From assembly GCF_001704415.2 (NCBI RefSeq), contig NC_030812.1, positions 55,900,093 through 55,964,092 of the forward strand: a stretch of 64,000 nt of DNA, read 5' to 3'. The translations under genes and the position numbers were made by a program. The notes beneath the pieces were generated by a model. The model saw only the letters and a list, made by a program, of their open reading frames with translations. It did not search any database and was not told the origin of the DNA. This stretch comes from Capra hircus (lineage: Eukaryota > Chordata > Mammalia > Artiodactyla > Bovidae). Of the stretch, positions 22,401 through 34,330 are shown piece by piece (position 1 is the stretch's first letter; the number at the start of each line of letters is the position of its first letter).

Positions 22401-25400
22401 GTGGGACAAATTGCATTCTTTGGTTTTCTCAGTGTATCCTTCTTTTTCTGTCTCCCACAGGCACCGTTAGCAGGGACCCTGTTCAGGTAGGGTTGGAGAG
22501 AAAGGGACTGAGGCTGTAGCTTAGTGGGACTGGGAACTGCTGCATGGTTTGGACTGTCCACATGCATGCATGCTAAGTCGTCTCAGTAGTGCCTGATTCT
22601 CTGAGACCCTATGGACTGTAGCCCTGTAGATAGGCTCCTCTGTCCATGGGATTCTCCAGACAAGAATACTGGAGTGCGTCGCCATGCCCCTCTCCAGGGG
22701 ATCTTCCCTGGAGACTCAAGTATCAAACCCACATCTCTTGTGTCTTCTGCATCAGCAGGGGGGTTCTTTACCACTAGCACCACCGGAGAAGCACACTGGA
22801 CTGTCCACATGAAGAGATGATTTTCCAAGGAAGTTTTCTCTCCCAGAAACTCAGAGGGGTGGCAGGGTTTGGTGGGTAGCTGCACTAGGAGATCAGGGAG
22901 GGAACATGTGTTCCGAATGTCCAAACCTTTAAATGTCTCCCTGGGACTTTGGTTGTTCTAATCAACAGCTCCTGTAGAAATGTGAGCACGCTTCTTGTTG
23001 GGGTCAGGCTGGAGGGAGGGGAGAGGGAACATGAGGTTGGACTCTCTGAGTCAGGGCATTTGCTCTCCTTGACTATATCGGGCTAGACTGCAGGGTGAGG
23101 AGCAAGACCTGTCCTCTTTCTCATATCATGACGGATACTGGGTTGACCTGAAGCTAAGTGTGTATGTCAGGAGGGCTGCTCTTATTGGGAAAGGAGTCTT
23201 TGGGCTAGGGCTAGAGTAGGACTGCATGGGGACCAGCCCAGGGAGTTTCCCATGTACAGGATGTGGGTGTAGGAATGGGAGGAAAGCGTGGCCCAGTTGT
23301 AGAAGCAGCAGTCTGGGGGAAGTCCTGCCTCCTGAGGGAACTAAACTGGGGACTGTGCACATGAGTCACAGCAGAGAACTCTTGGGCCCAGGAGGGGCAG
23401 ACAGTGACTCTTGCTTGAGTTCTTTCTTTGGCATTTACCACTATTCAACACTCAATGTTTTATTTAGTTTTCCTACTTATCTATTTCTCCTGCTAGAATA
23501 AAACTTCTGGGGTTGGTGTGTGTGTTGGGAAGGTGTTGTTCCTTTTATTTATTATATATCCTGAGTACTTACTTGTATCTGGCATCTAGTAAGGTGCTCA
23601 GTAAATACTTGTGAAAAGAACTAAGTAATGAATAATTCAGCAAGAATGAGTTTCTTTCTTCACCATGCTGCCTCCCCCCAGTGCCCTACATTCGGCTTTG
23701 AGCCCCTTGTGTTAATAATTCACCAGGTAATATTAGTTTCATATGGTTTCCCAGGAAACTCAGTGGTAAGAATCTGCCTGCAATGCAGAGATGCAGAGGG
23801 TTCGATCTCTGGGTCAGGAAGATCCCCTGGAGAAAGAAATGGCACCCCACTCCAGTATTCTTGCTGGGATAATCCCAAGGTCAGAGGAGCCTGGGCTGTA
23901 GTTCATGAGGTCACAAAGAGTTGGACACAACCTGAAGCGACTGAGCACAAGTAATAAATGCTGTAATAAACACACACAAACTTAGAGTCTTAAGGGAGCA
24001 CATACTTACTATCTTATAGTTCCAGAAGTCAGAAGTCCAAAATGGGTCTCCCCAGGCTAAAATCAACGTATTAACAGCACTTTAGGGAGGACTGCTTTCA
24101 TTGCCTTTTCCAGCTTTAGAGGCTACCTGCACAACCCGGCTCATGACCTCTTCATCACCAAGGCCAGCAAGGTCGGGCGCAGCCCCTTTCATGCTGCCAT
24201 CTCCCTGGTTCTCTGTCTTCTGGCTCCCTCTTTCATTTAGAAGGACCTTTGTGATTATATTGGGCTGAGCAGGCTAGTCCAGAATATATTCCCCATTTTA
24301 AGGTCAGTTGAGTTAAATCTCATCTGCTACTTTAATTACTCTTTCCCATGTAATCCACCTTACACAGCTTCCCGGAATTAGTACAAGGTCTAAGCAGCAC
24401 TGGGAAATAGGGGGAAGGGGTTCTCATACACTTTCTTGTTGCCCCTTAGAGTCTCTGGACATGACAAGTTGACCTGACCCTGAAGTTGTTCACAGAGTTA
24501 TGAAAGTTTCTCTTTGCAGAGAAAAAAAAAAAAAAGTTTAAGGCTGTCCTGGTTTACCAGCAGGCAGAGCTTTTTACCAGAACTGCTCGGGTTTTACAGT
24601 CTTTGGGTCTCAGGGGCTCATGTCATTCACTCTAAGGCAAGAGAGTCTCCTCTAGCTGGGAAGTTCTGAGTCCTGCCAGCCAGGGGTCTCCTGTGGTCTC
24701 TACTTGGAGGAAAGTAGAAAGAGAGGGTGGGGACACAGATTGTGTGGGGACCCCTGCCCTAGGGGAAGGGGTGAACCAGGATTGGCGTGTACATCCAGAC
24801 GGGCCCGTGTGTGTGGAAGACTTTCTTGAGGCTACATAGCCCAAGTGGGGTAGTGAGACAGGGGGAGGGGAAGGAAGGAACCCCAAGCCCCTCCCCAGGT
24901 GGAATTTACTTGGAACCTCAGTATGTAAAACAAATGAAAACTGAGGTTCTGCTGCATCTCCCTTCCTTAGCACATTATGGGATTCAGCCTGAAAGCTCTC
25001 AGGATTGCAAACCACAGGCTAGAAATGACTGTCCTAATCCAGCCAGCAGTGAACCTGAGGCCCAGGGAAAGGAAGTGATTTCAAGGCTGGAGTTAGAACC
25101 AGTACTAGAACTTGAGACTCTTCAAGTCTGGCCCTTTCAGAGCTAAATGATAATACCTAGCATTATTTCTCTCCATTTATATTAATACCAACTTATTTAA
25201 ATATTTCAAAGATGGCTCTTTTCATATTTTTCCAAAATTATTTAAATGTTTTATATATTTGTTTATAAATCTTATTTCTTTTCTGGCTTGTGAACTCCTA
25301 GAAAAATAAGACCCTGTTTTGTTCAATTTGTGCCTCTAGCACCTTCCTCTATAACTGACAGATGCATGAAATGAATGGATGTGTGAATGGATGAATGAAT

Positions 25401-27602
25401 GGAGCAATTCTGGTAATGTGTGAAGTAGAATTGGTTTCTTATACTCAGATGAATAGAGAGGGGAAAGTATGATGGGGGAAGGAATTGAAACATTAATTCA
25501 TTGGTATGAAAATGAGATCTCTTTTCCCCTGAGCTAATAGCTTAGATCCTATTAAGCCTGGATCATAGCTGGTACAGGGCACAGCTAAGCTGGTAGACTG
25601 TGTGCATCAGCAAAAGTGCCCCTCTAGGTATATGTTCCTCTGAGCTGTCATAGCTCCCCATCCCACACCCCCAGTCTGGCTGTCCTATGCTTTATGAACA
25701 TGCTTAACCATCCTCAGCAGCCCAGAGCTGGTGGGTAGTGGACCCTGGTGATATTCCAGAGACACTGCTGATTTCTGTCTGGTTCTCTCTCCCTCCATCT
25801 TACCCCCAGGCCTCTGGGCCCTGGTGAACAATGCTGGTGTGGGCCTGCCCAGTGGTCCCAATGAATGGCTGACCAAGGAGGACTTTGTGAAGGTGATCAA
25901 CGTGAACCTGGTGGGACTGATTGAAGTGACCCTCCATATGCTGCCCATGGTCAAGAAAGCCCGGGGCAGGGTTGTCAACATGTCCAGCTGTGGGGGCCGT
26001 GTGGCTGTCATTGGTGGAGGCTACTGCGTCTCCAAGTTTGGTGTTGAGGCTTTCTCTGACAGCATCAGGTGACTGGGCCCAAGTGCCAAACCACTTGGGG
26101 TGGGAGTTCCGGGGGGTTTCACCCCAGGAAAAGAGAGCTGGGTTGGGGCCGTTATGGAGGGAAGATGTTATAACAGTAGCAAGAAGAAGACTAGCCCACC
26201 AGGGGCCTTCCCCAGGGACCTAGAAAAAAAGGGACGAAAAGAGGTGGGGTGGTGATGGGCAGCCTTCCCTTGGACTACTTTGGGCCTGTGTGAGTAGGAG
26301 GGAGAGTCCCCCAAAGAGACAGACAGGCCTGGAGGAAGATGCACTGTGGGCAACCTTCCAAGGATAATGCAAGCCTTGTATAGACCCTGCATTTCTTTGC
26401 CACCTGGGTGTTGGGGGTGGGGCCGAGTGGGAGGGACCTGGTGGGAGCGAGGCGTGGTCTAGATACTTCCGGGCTGGGCTGGCCTAATGTGAATTGCCCA
26501 GAGGCAGGCTTGGGAAAGGGCTTATTTGCATGAAAGCAGCGCTGGGCCTGGGGCAGGAGTGGGGGTCGCACCCCCACGTTCCTGATCTCCCGGGGAGATC
26601 AGCTCCTCTGGAGGTGTCAGAGGTGATTCTCTCTGATGACTCTTGGTCATCGTGGGGTCCCAGATTAAGTCCAAGCTCTTCTTTCCGAGGCGTGAGCTCC
26701 ACTACTTCGGGGTGAAAGTCAGCATCATCGAGCCAGGGAACTACCGGACAGCCATTCTGGGCAAGGAGGGCCTGGAGAAGCGCATGCGCAAGCTGTGGGA
26801 GCGTCTGCCTCCGGAAACCCGCGAGAGCTATGGAGAGGAGTACTTCCGGATCTGTGAGCTCCCCAGCAGGGAAAGGGGTCTCTGAGAGGGGTGGAGAGGT
26901 CTTGGAAGTCACCGACCCGATTTCATTTTCCAGATACTGGGATGGAGGTTCAGAGCGGTTATGAGCCTCAGGCCACACCGCTGGCGGCAGAGCTGGGGTT
27001 TGAGAACTGCTGGGAGTACCAGAACGATAGCTGCAGAGAGGTGGGGTTGTTAGGAGAGATCCCACCTCGGCCTCTCCCCGCGGCGCCCGCCCTCCATCAC
27101 CACCCCACCCCCCACCCCCGCACCAAACATCCCTATGCTGGTGAATCAGGTGCAGGTGAATCTGTCCTGGGTACAGAGAAGTTATTAAGAGCACAGCTGC
27201 TTGGGCCAGTTTGCCTGGGTTTGAATCCCGGCTCTGCCACTTCCAGCTAGAAGATGTGGGGAATGCTACCTAGTCATCGTAAGCCTCGATTTTCTCATTT
27301 AGAGAATGGAGTTAATGATAGTGCCCACCTCCCAGGGATTCTGTGAGGACTGATATCTGTGAAGTATCTCACACGCATTAAGTGCTTGTTAGGTCAGTAA
27401 AGAAAAAAAGCACCCAGTATTTACAAGGAAGGCACTCTCGGCAGCTCTGTTTCTCCCTCTCTTCTCCCTCTCTCTCCTTCAAAGAGAGCTCTCAGGTCTC
27501 TTTGGAGAGTGGAGAAGGGCCCTCACAGCTATTGGTTATTATGGCCAACCAAATAGCCTGCTGGCTTGTGAATCCCAGGATCAGGCCAGGTATCTTGGAG
27601 TG

Positions 27603-27645
<43 letters not shown>

Positions 27646-30600
27646 CGCATGCACCCACTCAGTCTTTGCAACCCCACGGGCTGGAGCTGGTCAGGCTCCT
27701 CTGTCCATGGAATGTTCCAGGCAAGAATCCTGGAGCAGGTTGCCATTTTCTTCTCCAGGGAATCTTAGACCCAAGGGTTGAACCCGTATCTCTTGCATTT
27801 CCTGCATTGGCAGGCGGATTCTTTACCACTAGCACCATTAGCCATACCCAAAATAGAACTATATTGGAAATGGCAGTTAATTGCAATCTAACCTAGGCAC
27901 ATTCCTGAGAAGCAGCACAGAATCCCTGGAATAGTCATGTGAACAGGACACAGTGTTCTGGTCCTCACGGGCCTGGAACTGAGCCACAGCCTGGCTTGTT
28001 TAGCATGCTTCAGAACAACATAGCCACCTGCCAAGTTTCTTTGTCTCAACTCTGCCGGGGAAGCCAGCCAAAACTGCCCTTTTAGTCCCCTTTCTTCCTA
28101 GGGAGGGAAGAACTGTTGGGTCCATACTAAGTGCCAAAGCCTCATCTCTGCTATTTTATAGATTCTGCGTGTGTGCCAAGTTGCTTCAGTCATGTCTGAC
28201 TCTTTGCAACCATATGGACTATAACCTGCCAGGCTCCTCTGTCCATGGGATTCTCCAGGCAAGAGTACTGGAGTGGATTGCCATGCCCTCCTCAAGGGGA
28301 TCTTCCCGACCCAGGGCTCAACCAGTCTTCCCAACCAGTCTCTTACGTCTCCTGCATTGGCAGTCTGGTTCTTTACCATTAGCACCACCTGGGAGGCCCC
28401 TTTATAGACTATTTTTGCTTAATTCTCTCAATAGCATAAACGTTTCCTGGATGTCTGAATGCAAAGCTCATGTTCTTTCTCACCGTCCAGGAGACTGACA
28501 GGGGCTAAAGGGTACCTCTGTCTCCCTTCCAATCTGTGTTAAGGTAGATGCTGCGCACAAAGCAGGAGCACAGTAAATATTTGCGAGAACAAGGAAAGAA
28601 TGTGCCATAGACTATTTCCAGGTCTCAGATAGCTTCTTCTACCCCGCTGCTTCTGTGGGTCCTCCCTTCCTTCAGAACCTGGTTCCAAAGCCATCTCATC
28701 CCACCAGCCTGCCTCCCCTGATGACAGCATAGCCTTCCCTGCCTTTGAGGGAGCCATGACCATGAGCTTCTTGGATGAGGCCTTTGACACTCACCTGCCC
28801 ACCTGGGCCCTGTTTGTGATGGACTCTGTGTCAGACCCATGGACAGAGCACAGAGTGTTGGATTCCTAGGACATTATCTCACCATAGACCTTCTGGCTTT
28901 AAGTCAGCATGGCTCTTTTGGGGGACTCCATTTGGGCTTAGCTCAGATTGTAGAGAATCTGTCTGCAATGCAGGTGACCCCGTTGTTCCAGTTCAATCCC
29001 TGTATCGGGAAGATCCCCTGGAGAAGGGAATCGCAACCCACTCCAATATTCTTGCCTAGAGAATGGGGTGGCAAAGCTGAGGGACTTTCACTTTCAAAAT
29101 GTAGTTTGCCTTTTTTCACTGCAGTTTTCTCCCTAGGAAAGAGAAAGGGAGTTCCTTGGAGTTGGGGTGGGGGGTGAAGTATACCTGAACAACTCTGTTC
29201 TGCCCTTATCAACCACCCACCAGCGTCCTGCATGGAAGGGGTGACTTCTCTGCTTCCTGGACTATGCCCCAAATCAGGACAGCTTTTGCTCTCTCTTTGT
29301 TTTCAAGTTCTAAGTCCTTATCATGAATCCTGGCTCTCAGGCATCACTTCCTCCTGAGTTCTTGGGGCACTCAGTGAAGTATGAGCCCCATTGAGCTGTT
29401 CCTGTCTCAGCAGGGGTGAGGGTGCAGATCAGGGCTACATAAGCTTATCATGTGGCTTGCCTCCTGTGTGTATTGTTAGTGCGGTGGACTTGGACCATCT
29501 CCACATCCATGTGCAGCAGGCTAACAGAATGGCCCTCACATTCCTTAGTGCCTTAGCTCATCAGAGCCCCATAATGACCTTATGACCAAAGCAAAGGCAG
29601 TGTTACTATTTTTTAATAACATCTTTCTTTTTCCCCTGCAGGCTTTTGTAGAAAATTTGGAAACTCCAGGAAGTTTTCATAGGAGGGAAAAAAAAAACCC
29701 TCTAGTGACTAGGAATTTCACCAGACCATGTTTTTCCTTATTTCCTTCGAATTTTTCTGTGCACTTATATTCACCCATTTTCTATCCTCGTCTTCTCTAC
29801 TGTCTACCCTGCTATTAGTCATCTTTATTATTTTCTAGGGCAGAGTGTTATCATCCCCATTTTACAAATGATAACAGTTTAAGCTCAAGGTCACACAGCT
29901 AAAAAGTGGCAGAACTGGGCACAGTTCTTCTCATTGCTGCTGCTAAATCACGTCAGTCATGTCCAACTCTGTGCCACCCCACAGATGGAAGCCCACCAGG
30001 CTCTCTGTCTCTGAAATTCTCCAGGCAAGAACACTGGAGTGGGTTGCCATTTCCTTCTCCAATGCATGAAAGAGAAAAGTGAAAGTGAAGTCGCTCAGTT
30101 GTGTCTGACTCTTAGGGACTTCATGGACTGCAGCCTACCAGGCTCCTCTGTCCATGGGATTTCCACTGGAGTGGGGTGCCATTGCCATCTCCGTCTTCTC
30201 ATTACTAGTCTAACACAATAGTAGGAATTCAATTCATAATTACTGAATTGGGGAAGGGAAATAAGATTATTTATAGTTTGTTTAAGGAACAGCCTAGAGC
30301 TTGTGAGATCTGCCTGAAATGTTAGATCTGTAATCTGATGGAAAAGGAGCTTGGATGGAATTCAGAAGACATGATCTTTGATAAAGAATAATAGAGCCTT
30401 TGGTTCTTTCCCTGTCTTGTACCCTCAAACAGATACTGACAACTTAAAGAGCACAATGCAGTTAGCAGAGCCAAGGATCAGCGAAGTCACCAACAGCATG
30501 GAGCACGCCATTGTTTCCCGGAGCCCTCGCATCCGTTACAACCCTGGCCTGGATGCCAAACTCCTGTACCTCCCCTTGGCTAAGTTTCCCACCCCTGTGA

Positions 30601-30650
30601 CAGATTTCATCCTGAGCCGGTACCTTCCAAGGCCAGCAGACAGTGTCTAA
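22100..30650 (+). CDS. SDR9C7: SDR family 9C member 7 (four coding exons, 313 aa)
   Basis: CDS join: 22100-22400, 25810-26068, 26690-26853, 30433-30650. The introns are GT-AG, and the total is 942 nt, 313 aa, the length of human SDR9C7. The start ATG has a strong context (ACACCATGG). Visible motifs are TGCDSGFG (31-38), NNAG (107-110), N133, S160, Y172, K176 and the EPGNYRT segment (201-207). The C-terminus is RYLPRPADSV. Unlike RDH16, the N-terminus has no long hydrophobic anchor. Family knowledge: this NAD+-dependent epidermal enzyme oxidises the linoleate-derived alcohol of omega-acylceramides for corneocyte lipid envelope formation, and human loss causes autosomal recessive ichthyosis. 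Residue 161 after the catalytic serine is Cys here; I recall Ser in human. No disabling change is seen. Confidence 0.95.
22565..22796 (-). mobile_element. Bov-tA SINE in SDR9C7 intron 1
   Basis: An antisense Bov-tA is flanked by a perfect 15-bp direct repeat TGGACTGTCCACATG at 22550-22564 and 22797-22811, marking a comparatively recent insertion. Confidence 0.94.
23745..23950 (+). mobile_element. Bov-tA SINE in SDR9C7 intron 1
   Basis: The head is 'ggtttcccaggaaactcagt', followed by the 'gatcccctggagaaagaaat' body and an end near 'gcgactgagcacaag'. Confidence 0.88.
23951..25809. other. SDR9C7 intron 1, distal part
   Basis: About 23975-24380 looks like an ancient interspersed repeat in antisense ('agttccagaagtcagaagtc'), with the family unresolved. 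A poly-A run is at 24522-24535. A degraded antisense MIR-like segment is at 25060-25140 ('ctgaggcccagggaaaggaa'). A short GAAT/GGAT-rich run is near 25365-25405. No coding exon is seen. Confidence 0.5.
25810..26068 (+). CDS. SDR9C7: SDR9C7 coding exon 2
   Basis: This 259-nt exon carries NNAG and the catalytic S160, Y172 and K176 (YCVSK). The acceptor is 'acccccag' and the donor is 'gtgactg'. Confidence 0.95.
26690..26853 (+). CDS. SDR9C7: SDR9C7 coding exon 3
   Basis: This 164-nt exon encodes RRELHYFGVKV and EPGNYRTAILG. The acceptor reads 'ctttccgag', so the base before AG is G, an uncommon and usually weak acceptor. The length and frame match the paralogue exactly, so the boundary is well supported. 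Confidence 0.92.
27185..27400 (+). repeat. MIR SINE, near full length, in SDR9C7 intron 3
   Basis: It matches the MIR consensus order: 'ttattaagagcacagctgct', then 'tgggtttgaatcccggctct', the central core, 'gattttctcatttagagaat' and an end near 'cattaagtgcttgtta'. Confidence 0.88.
27602..27643. repeat. (GT)n microsatellite in SDR9C7 intron 3
   Basis: About twenty uninterrupted GT units abut the 3' end of an antisense Bov-tA. This length is expected to be polymorphic. Confidence 0.95.
27645..27838 (-). mobile_element. Bov-tA SINE in SDR9C7 intron 3
   Basis: An antisense Bov-tA runs from 'cactcagtctttgcaacccc' to 'gcggattctttaccactagc'. The GT run lies at its 3' end, where SINE tails commonly seed microsatellites. 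Confidence 0.85.
28168..28399 (-). mobile_element. Bov-tA SINE in SDR9C7 intron 3
   Basis: The stretch is the reverse complement of Bov-tA, ending with the tRNA-like head at 'ccacctgggaggcccc'. A short internal duplication 'ccaaccagtct' is present. Confidence 0.88.
28927..29090 (+). mobile_element. Bov-tA SINE, partial, in SDR9C7 intron 3
   Basis: The tRNA-like head and 'gatcccctggagaagggaat' are present, but most of the usual Bov-A tail is deleted. The end reads 'gggactttcactttca'. Confidence 0.8.
29850..29930 (-). repeat. MIR fragment in SDR9C7 intron 3
   Basis: The segment contains 'ccccattttacaaatgataa' and 'ctcaaggtcacacagctaaa', both typical of the MIR core in antisense. Confidence 0.85.
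29937..30198 (-). mobile_element. Bov-A2 SINE in SDR9C7 intron 3
   Basis: A dimeric antisense Bov-A2 has flanking direct repeats containing TCTTCTCATT at both ends. Confidence 0.9.
30433..30650 (+). CDS. SDR9C7: SDR9C7 coding exon 4 with stop codon
   Basis: This exon has 218 nt including TAA at 30648-30650. It encodes SMEHAIVSRSPRIRYNPG and the end PRPADSV. The acceptor is 'ctcaaacag'. Confidence 0.94.
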
Positions 30651-30884
30651 GCTGGGGAAGCTCAGGGGGTGATCAGTGGAGTGTAGGGGAGGGGGTGAGA
30701 GAAGCCACCATCAGGTCACAAGAAGAGGGATCAGATGTTCTGGGGGCACTTTGCTTAGCTGACACCCTGCCTGCTGCTGGCAAATTTATGGGTAACTTCT
30801 AACAGAAGATACATGCCTCTTCTCACTCACTGGGGCCCACAGAAACTTGAGGTGGCCTTTGCAGGTTCAAAGAGCTATATAGCA

Positions 30885-31012
30885 TGAGGACTCCCTGGTG
30901 GTTAAAACTGTACTTTCAATGCAGAGGGTGCAGGTTTGATCCCTGGTCAGGGAGCTAAGATCCCACATGCCACACAATGTGGCCAAAAAATAAAATTTTT
31001 AAAAAAAAATTG
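30885..31012 (+). mobile_element. CHR-type SINE downstream of SDR9C7
   Basis: The head is 'actccctggtggttaaaact', followed by 'gggagctaagatcccacatg' and an A-rich tail at 30985-31010. It lies about 240 bases after the SDR9C7 stop, so it may fall in the 3' UTR. The flank 31013-31457 has no recognisable feature. Confidence 0.85.
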
Positions 31013-31457
31013 CTTAAAGACCTATAGCATGGCTCCAAGAACATCTATTTCCCAGTCAGGATATGACTTTTCTTGACCTGGAAGAGTCAGGGAAAGGAAA
31101 ACTAGCTCCTGCTGAATCAGGAGCCTCCCTCAGTTATCACCACCACTGGGAAACTTTGTGGGATACTGTAGCCGACAGGAAAACCCAACCACTTTCCTCT
31201 TGTGTCTCTAAATATGCATTAGCCTTACTTACATAGCCCTTTATTTAAAGTACGTATTAGGACAGACACAAAGTGCAAGATTATATCACATAAAATTTAT
31301 CATAGTATTTTCTCTCTCTTTTATGGATTTCTGTATCCATAGGTGATTGGGACTCACATAAAATAACATTTATTTAATTACCATGGATTAATTCTTCAAA
31401 TATTTATTGAGGGCCTGCTACAGACTAGCACTGTGTAGGAGCTGGAAGGATACACTT

Positions 31458-31590
31458 CACTTCAGTTCAGTTGCTCAGTCATGTCCGACTCTTTGCCACC
31501 CCATGAACTGCAGCCCACCAGACCTCCCTGTCCATCACCAACCTCCCTGTTCATCACCAAATTCCCTGTCCATCACCAAGGAAGGATACA
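31458..31590 (-). mobile_element. BovB 3'-end fragment
   Basis: The + strand reads 'cttcagttcagttgctcagt' and then the BovB-type end with 'ccagacctccctgtccatca'. A short motif around 'ccctgtccatcaccaa' is repeated three times in tandem. Confidence 0.8.
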
Positions 31591-31721
31591 AATATGATTA
31601 AATCATGATCTTGGTTTTTCACTCTTTGAGGTTTTGTTTTTTCTGTTTTATCATAGCATCTAGTAGTAGAGATAGACAATACAGAAATCAGTAAGTCAAA
31701 TGTTTGAAGCTGTGAGGAACG

Positions 31722-32180
31722 TCTAAGTGAAAGTCACTCAGTTGTGTCCAACTCTTTGCGACCCCATGGACTATTCAGTCCATGGAATTCTCCAGGCCAG
31801 AATACTGGAGTACGTTGCCTTTCCCTTCTCCAGGGGAACTTGGGCTATTCCAACCCAGGGATTGAAACCAGGTCTCACACAGGCAGATTCTTTACCAGCT
31901 GAGCCATAAGGGAAGCCCAAGGATACTGGAGTGGGTAGCCTATCCCTTCTCTAGTGGATCTTCCCAACCCAGGAATCGAACCAGTGTCTCCTGCATTGCA
32001 GGTGGGGAATCTCCCACATTGCAGGCGGATTCTTTACCAGCTGAGCCACAAGGGAAGCCCAAGGATGCTGAAGTGGGTAGCCAATCCCTTCTTCAGCAAA
32101 TCTTCCCAACCCAAAAATCGAACCAAGGTCTCCTGCATTGCAGGCAGATTCTTTGCCAACTAATCTATCAGGGAAGTCCC
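31722..32180 (-). mobile_element. Tandem array of three Bov-tA units
   Basis: Read on the minus strand, two 5' units (tRNA-like head plus early body) precede one complete unit. Junctions at about 31918-31935 and 32058-32075 read 'gggaagcccaaggat' on the + strand. The same junction occurs in the dimers at 40808 and 56797. Confidence 0.85.
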
Positions 32181-32189
32181 AAGGAACCC

Positions 32190-34330
32190 TCAATTCAGTC
32201 ACTCAGTCGTGTCTGACTCTTTGGGACCCCATGAACTGCAACACACCAGGCCTCCCTGTCCGTCACCAACTTCCGGAGTTTACTCAGACTCCTGTCCATT
32301 GAGTCAGTGATGCCATCTAACCATCTCATCCTCTATCGTCCCCTTCCCTTCCTGCGATCAATCTTTCCCAGCATCAGGGTCTTTTCCAGTGAGTCAGTTC
32401 TTTGCATCAGGTGGCCAAATTATTGGAGTTTCAGCTTCAGCATCAGTCTTTCCAATGAATATCAGGACTGATTTCCTTTAGAATGGACTGGTTGGATCTC
32501 CTTGCAGTCCAAGGGACTCTCGAGAGTCTTCTCCAACACCACAGTTCAAAAGCATCAATTCTTCGGTGTTCAGCTTTCTTTATAGTCCAACTGTCACATC
32601 CATACACGATCACTGGAAAAACCATAGCTTTGACTGGATGGACCTTTGTTGGCAAAGTAATGTCTCTGCTCTTTAATATACTGTCTAGGTTGGTCATAAC
32701 TTTTCTTCCAAGGAGCAAGCATCTTTTAATTTCATGGCTGCAGTCACCATCTGCAGTGATTTTGGAGCCCCCAAAAATAAACTCTGCCACTGTTTCCATT
32801 GTTTCCCATCTATTTGCCATGAAGTGATGGGAACAGATGCCATGATCTTAGTTTTCTGAATGTTGAGTTTTAGCCAACTTTTTCACTCTCCTCTTTCACT
32901 TTCATCAAGAGGCTCTTTAGCTCCTCTTCACTTTCTGCCATAAGGGTGATGTCATCTGCATATCTGAGGTTATTGATACTTCTCCTGGCAGTCTTGACTT
33001 CAGCTTGTGCTTCATCCAGCCCAGCATTTCTCATGATGAACTCTGCATATAAGTTAAATAAGCAGACTGACATTTTACAGCTTTGACATACTCCTTTCCT
33101 GATTTGGATCCAGTCTGTTGTTCCATGTCCAGTTCTAACTGTTGCTTCCTGACCTGCATACACATTTATCAGGAGGCAGATCAGGTGGTCTGGTTTCTTC
33201 CAAAGACTGTCCTCAAGCAGGATACATTATTGTTACATAATCCTAAGGAATGTAGAGGAAAAAAAAGTTTGTACTTTCTTCCTCCTTGAGAATTCCGGAC
33301 CCCTCTCTCCTTGGTGACCCCTGGACTTCTTATCAACCTGCTTGGGAATTGACTCTCTTGGTAGTAGATACAATGGTCATCTGAGTTAAATTCACCCATT
33401 CCAATCCATTTTAGTTCTCTGATTCCTAAAAGGTCGATGTTCACGCTTGCCATCTCCTGTTTGACCACTTTCAATTTGCCTTGATTCATGGACCTAACAT
33501 TCCAGGTTGCTATGCAATATTGCTCTTTACAGCATCGGACTTTACTTCCATCACCAGTCACATCCACAACTGGGTGTTGTTTTTGGTTTGGCTCCATCTC
33601 TTCATTCTTTCTGGAGTTATTTCTCCACTGGTCTCCAGTAGCATATTGGGCACCTACCAACCTGGGGAGTTCATCCTTCAGTGTCCTATCTTTTTGCCTT
33701 TTCATACTGTTCATGGGGTTCTCAAGGCAAGAATACTGAAGTGGTTTGCCATTCCCTTCTGCAGTGTACCATATTTTGTCAGAACTCTCCACCATGACCC
33801 ATCCATCTTGGGGGGCCCTACCCAACCTTGGGCATGGCTCAAAGCTTCATTGACTTAGACAAGGCTGTGGTCCATGTGATCATATTGGTTAGTTTTCTGT
33901 GATTGTGTTTTTCAGTCTGTCTGCCCTCTGATGGAGAAGGATAAGATGCTTATGGAAGCTTCCTGATGGGAGAGAGTGACTGAGGGGGAAACTGGGTCTT
34001 GTTCTGGTTGACAGGGCCATGCTCAGTAAATCTTTAATCCAATTTTCTGTTGATGGGTGCGGCTGTGCTCCCTCCCTATTATTTGACCTGAGGCCAAACT
34101 ATGGTGGAGGTAATGAAGATGTCTGGTGTGCTGCAGTCCATTCATGGAGTTACAAAGAGTTGGACAGGACTGAGCAACTGAACTGAACTGAACTGAATGA
34201 AAATAATGGCGACCTCCTTCTAAAGATCCCATGCATGCACTGCTGCACTCAGTTCCCCCAACCCTGTAGCAGGCCACCACCAACCCACGCCCCTGCTGGA
34301 GACGCCTGGACACTCATGGGCAAGTCGAGG
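32190..34330 (-). mobile_element. BovB LINE, nearly terminal-to-terminal with internal deletion
   Basis: Read on the minus strand, 34330 to 33826 is 5' UTR. The segment to about 33200 encodes the start of the ORF including endonuclease motif TWNVRS. 33163-32870 encodes the reverse-transcriptase core with YADD, and 32820-32443 the C-terminal part with SWTIKKAEHRR and ELWCWRR. The rest is the 3' end. Most of the endonuclease and the N-terminal part of the reverse transcriptase are missing near 33170-33290. Frameshifts and stops break the frame, so no functional protein remains. Confidence 0.88.
34119..34198 (+). mobile_element. Short Bov-A/BovB-tail insertion inside BovB 5' UTR
   Basis: A + strand tail ('gtgctgcagtccattcatgg' to repeated 'actga') interrupts the antisense BovB 5' UTR. 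The flanks 'aatgaagat' and 'aatgaaaat' look like a target-site duplication. Confidence 0.7.

Noticed and set aside
26484..27194. 236-codon minus-strand open frame
   Set aside because: It is antisense to SDR9C7 exon 3 and GC-rich flanks, has no domain motif, and the plus-strand exon explains the conservation.
31722..32180. Regular repeated units that could suggest a CRISPR-like or satellite array
   Set aside because: The units are tandem Bov-tA SINE parts; there are no unique spacers of constant length.
33181..33825. 214-codon minus-strand open frame as a gene
   Set aside because: It is the 5' part of BovB, with the TWNVRS endonuclease start.
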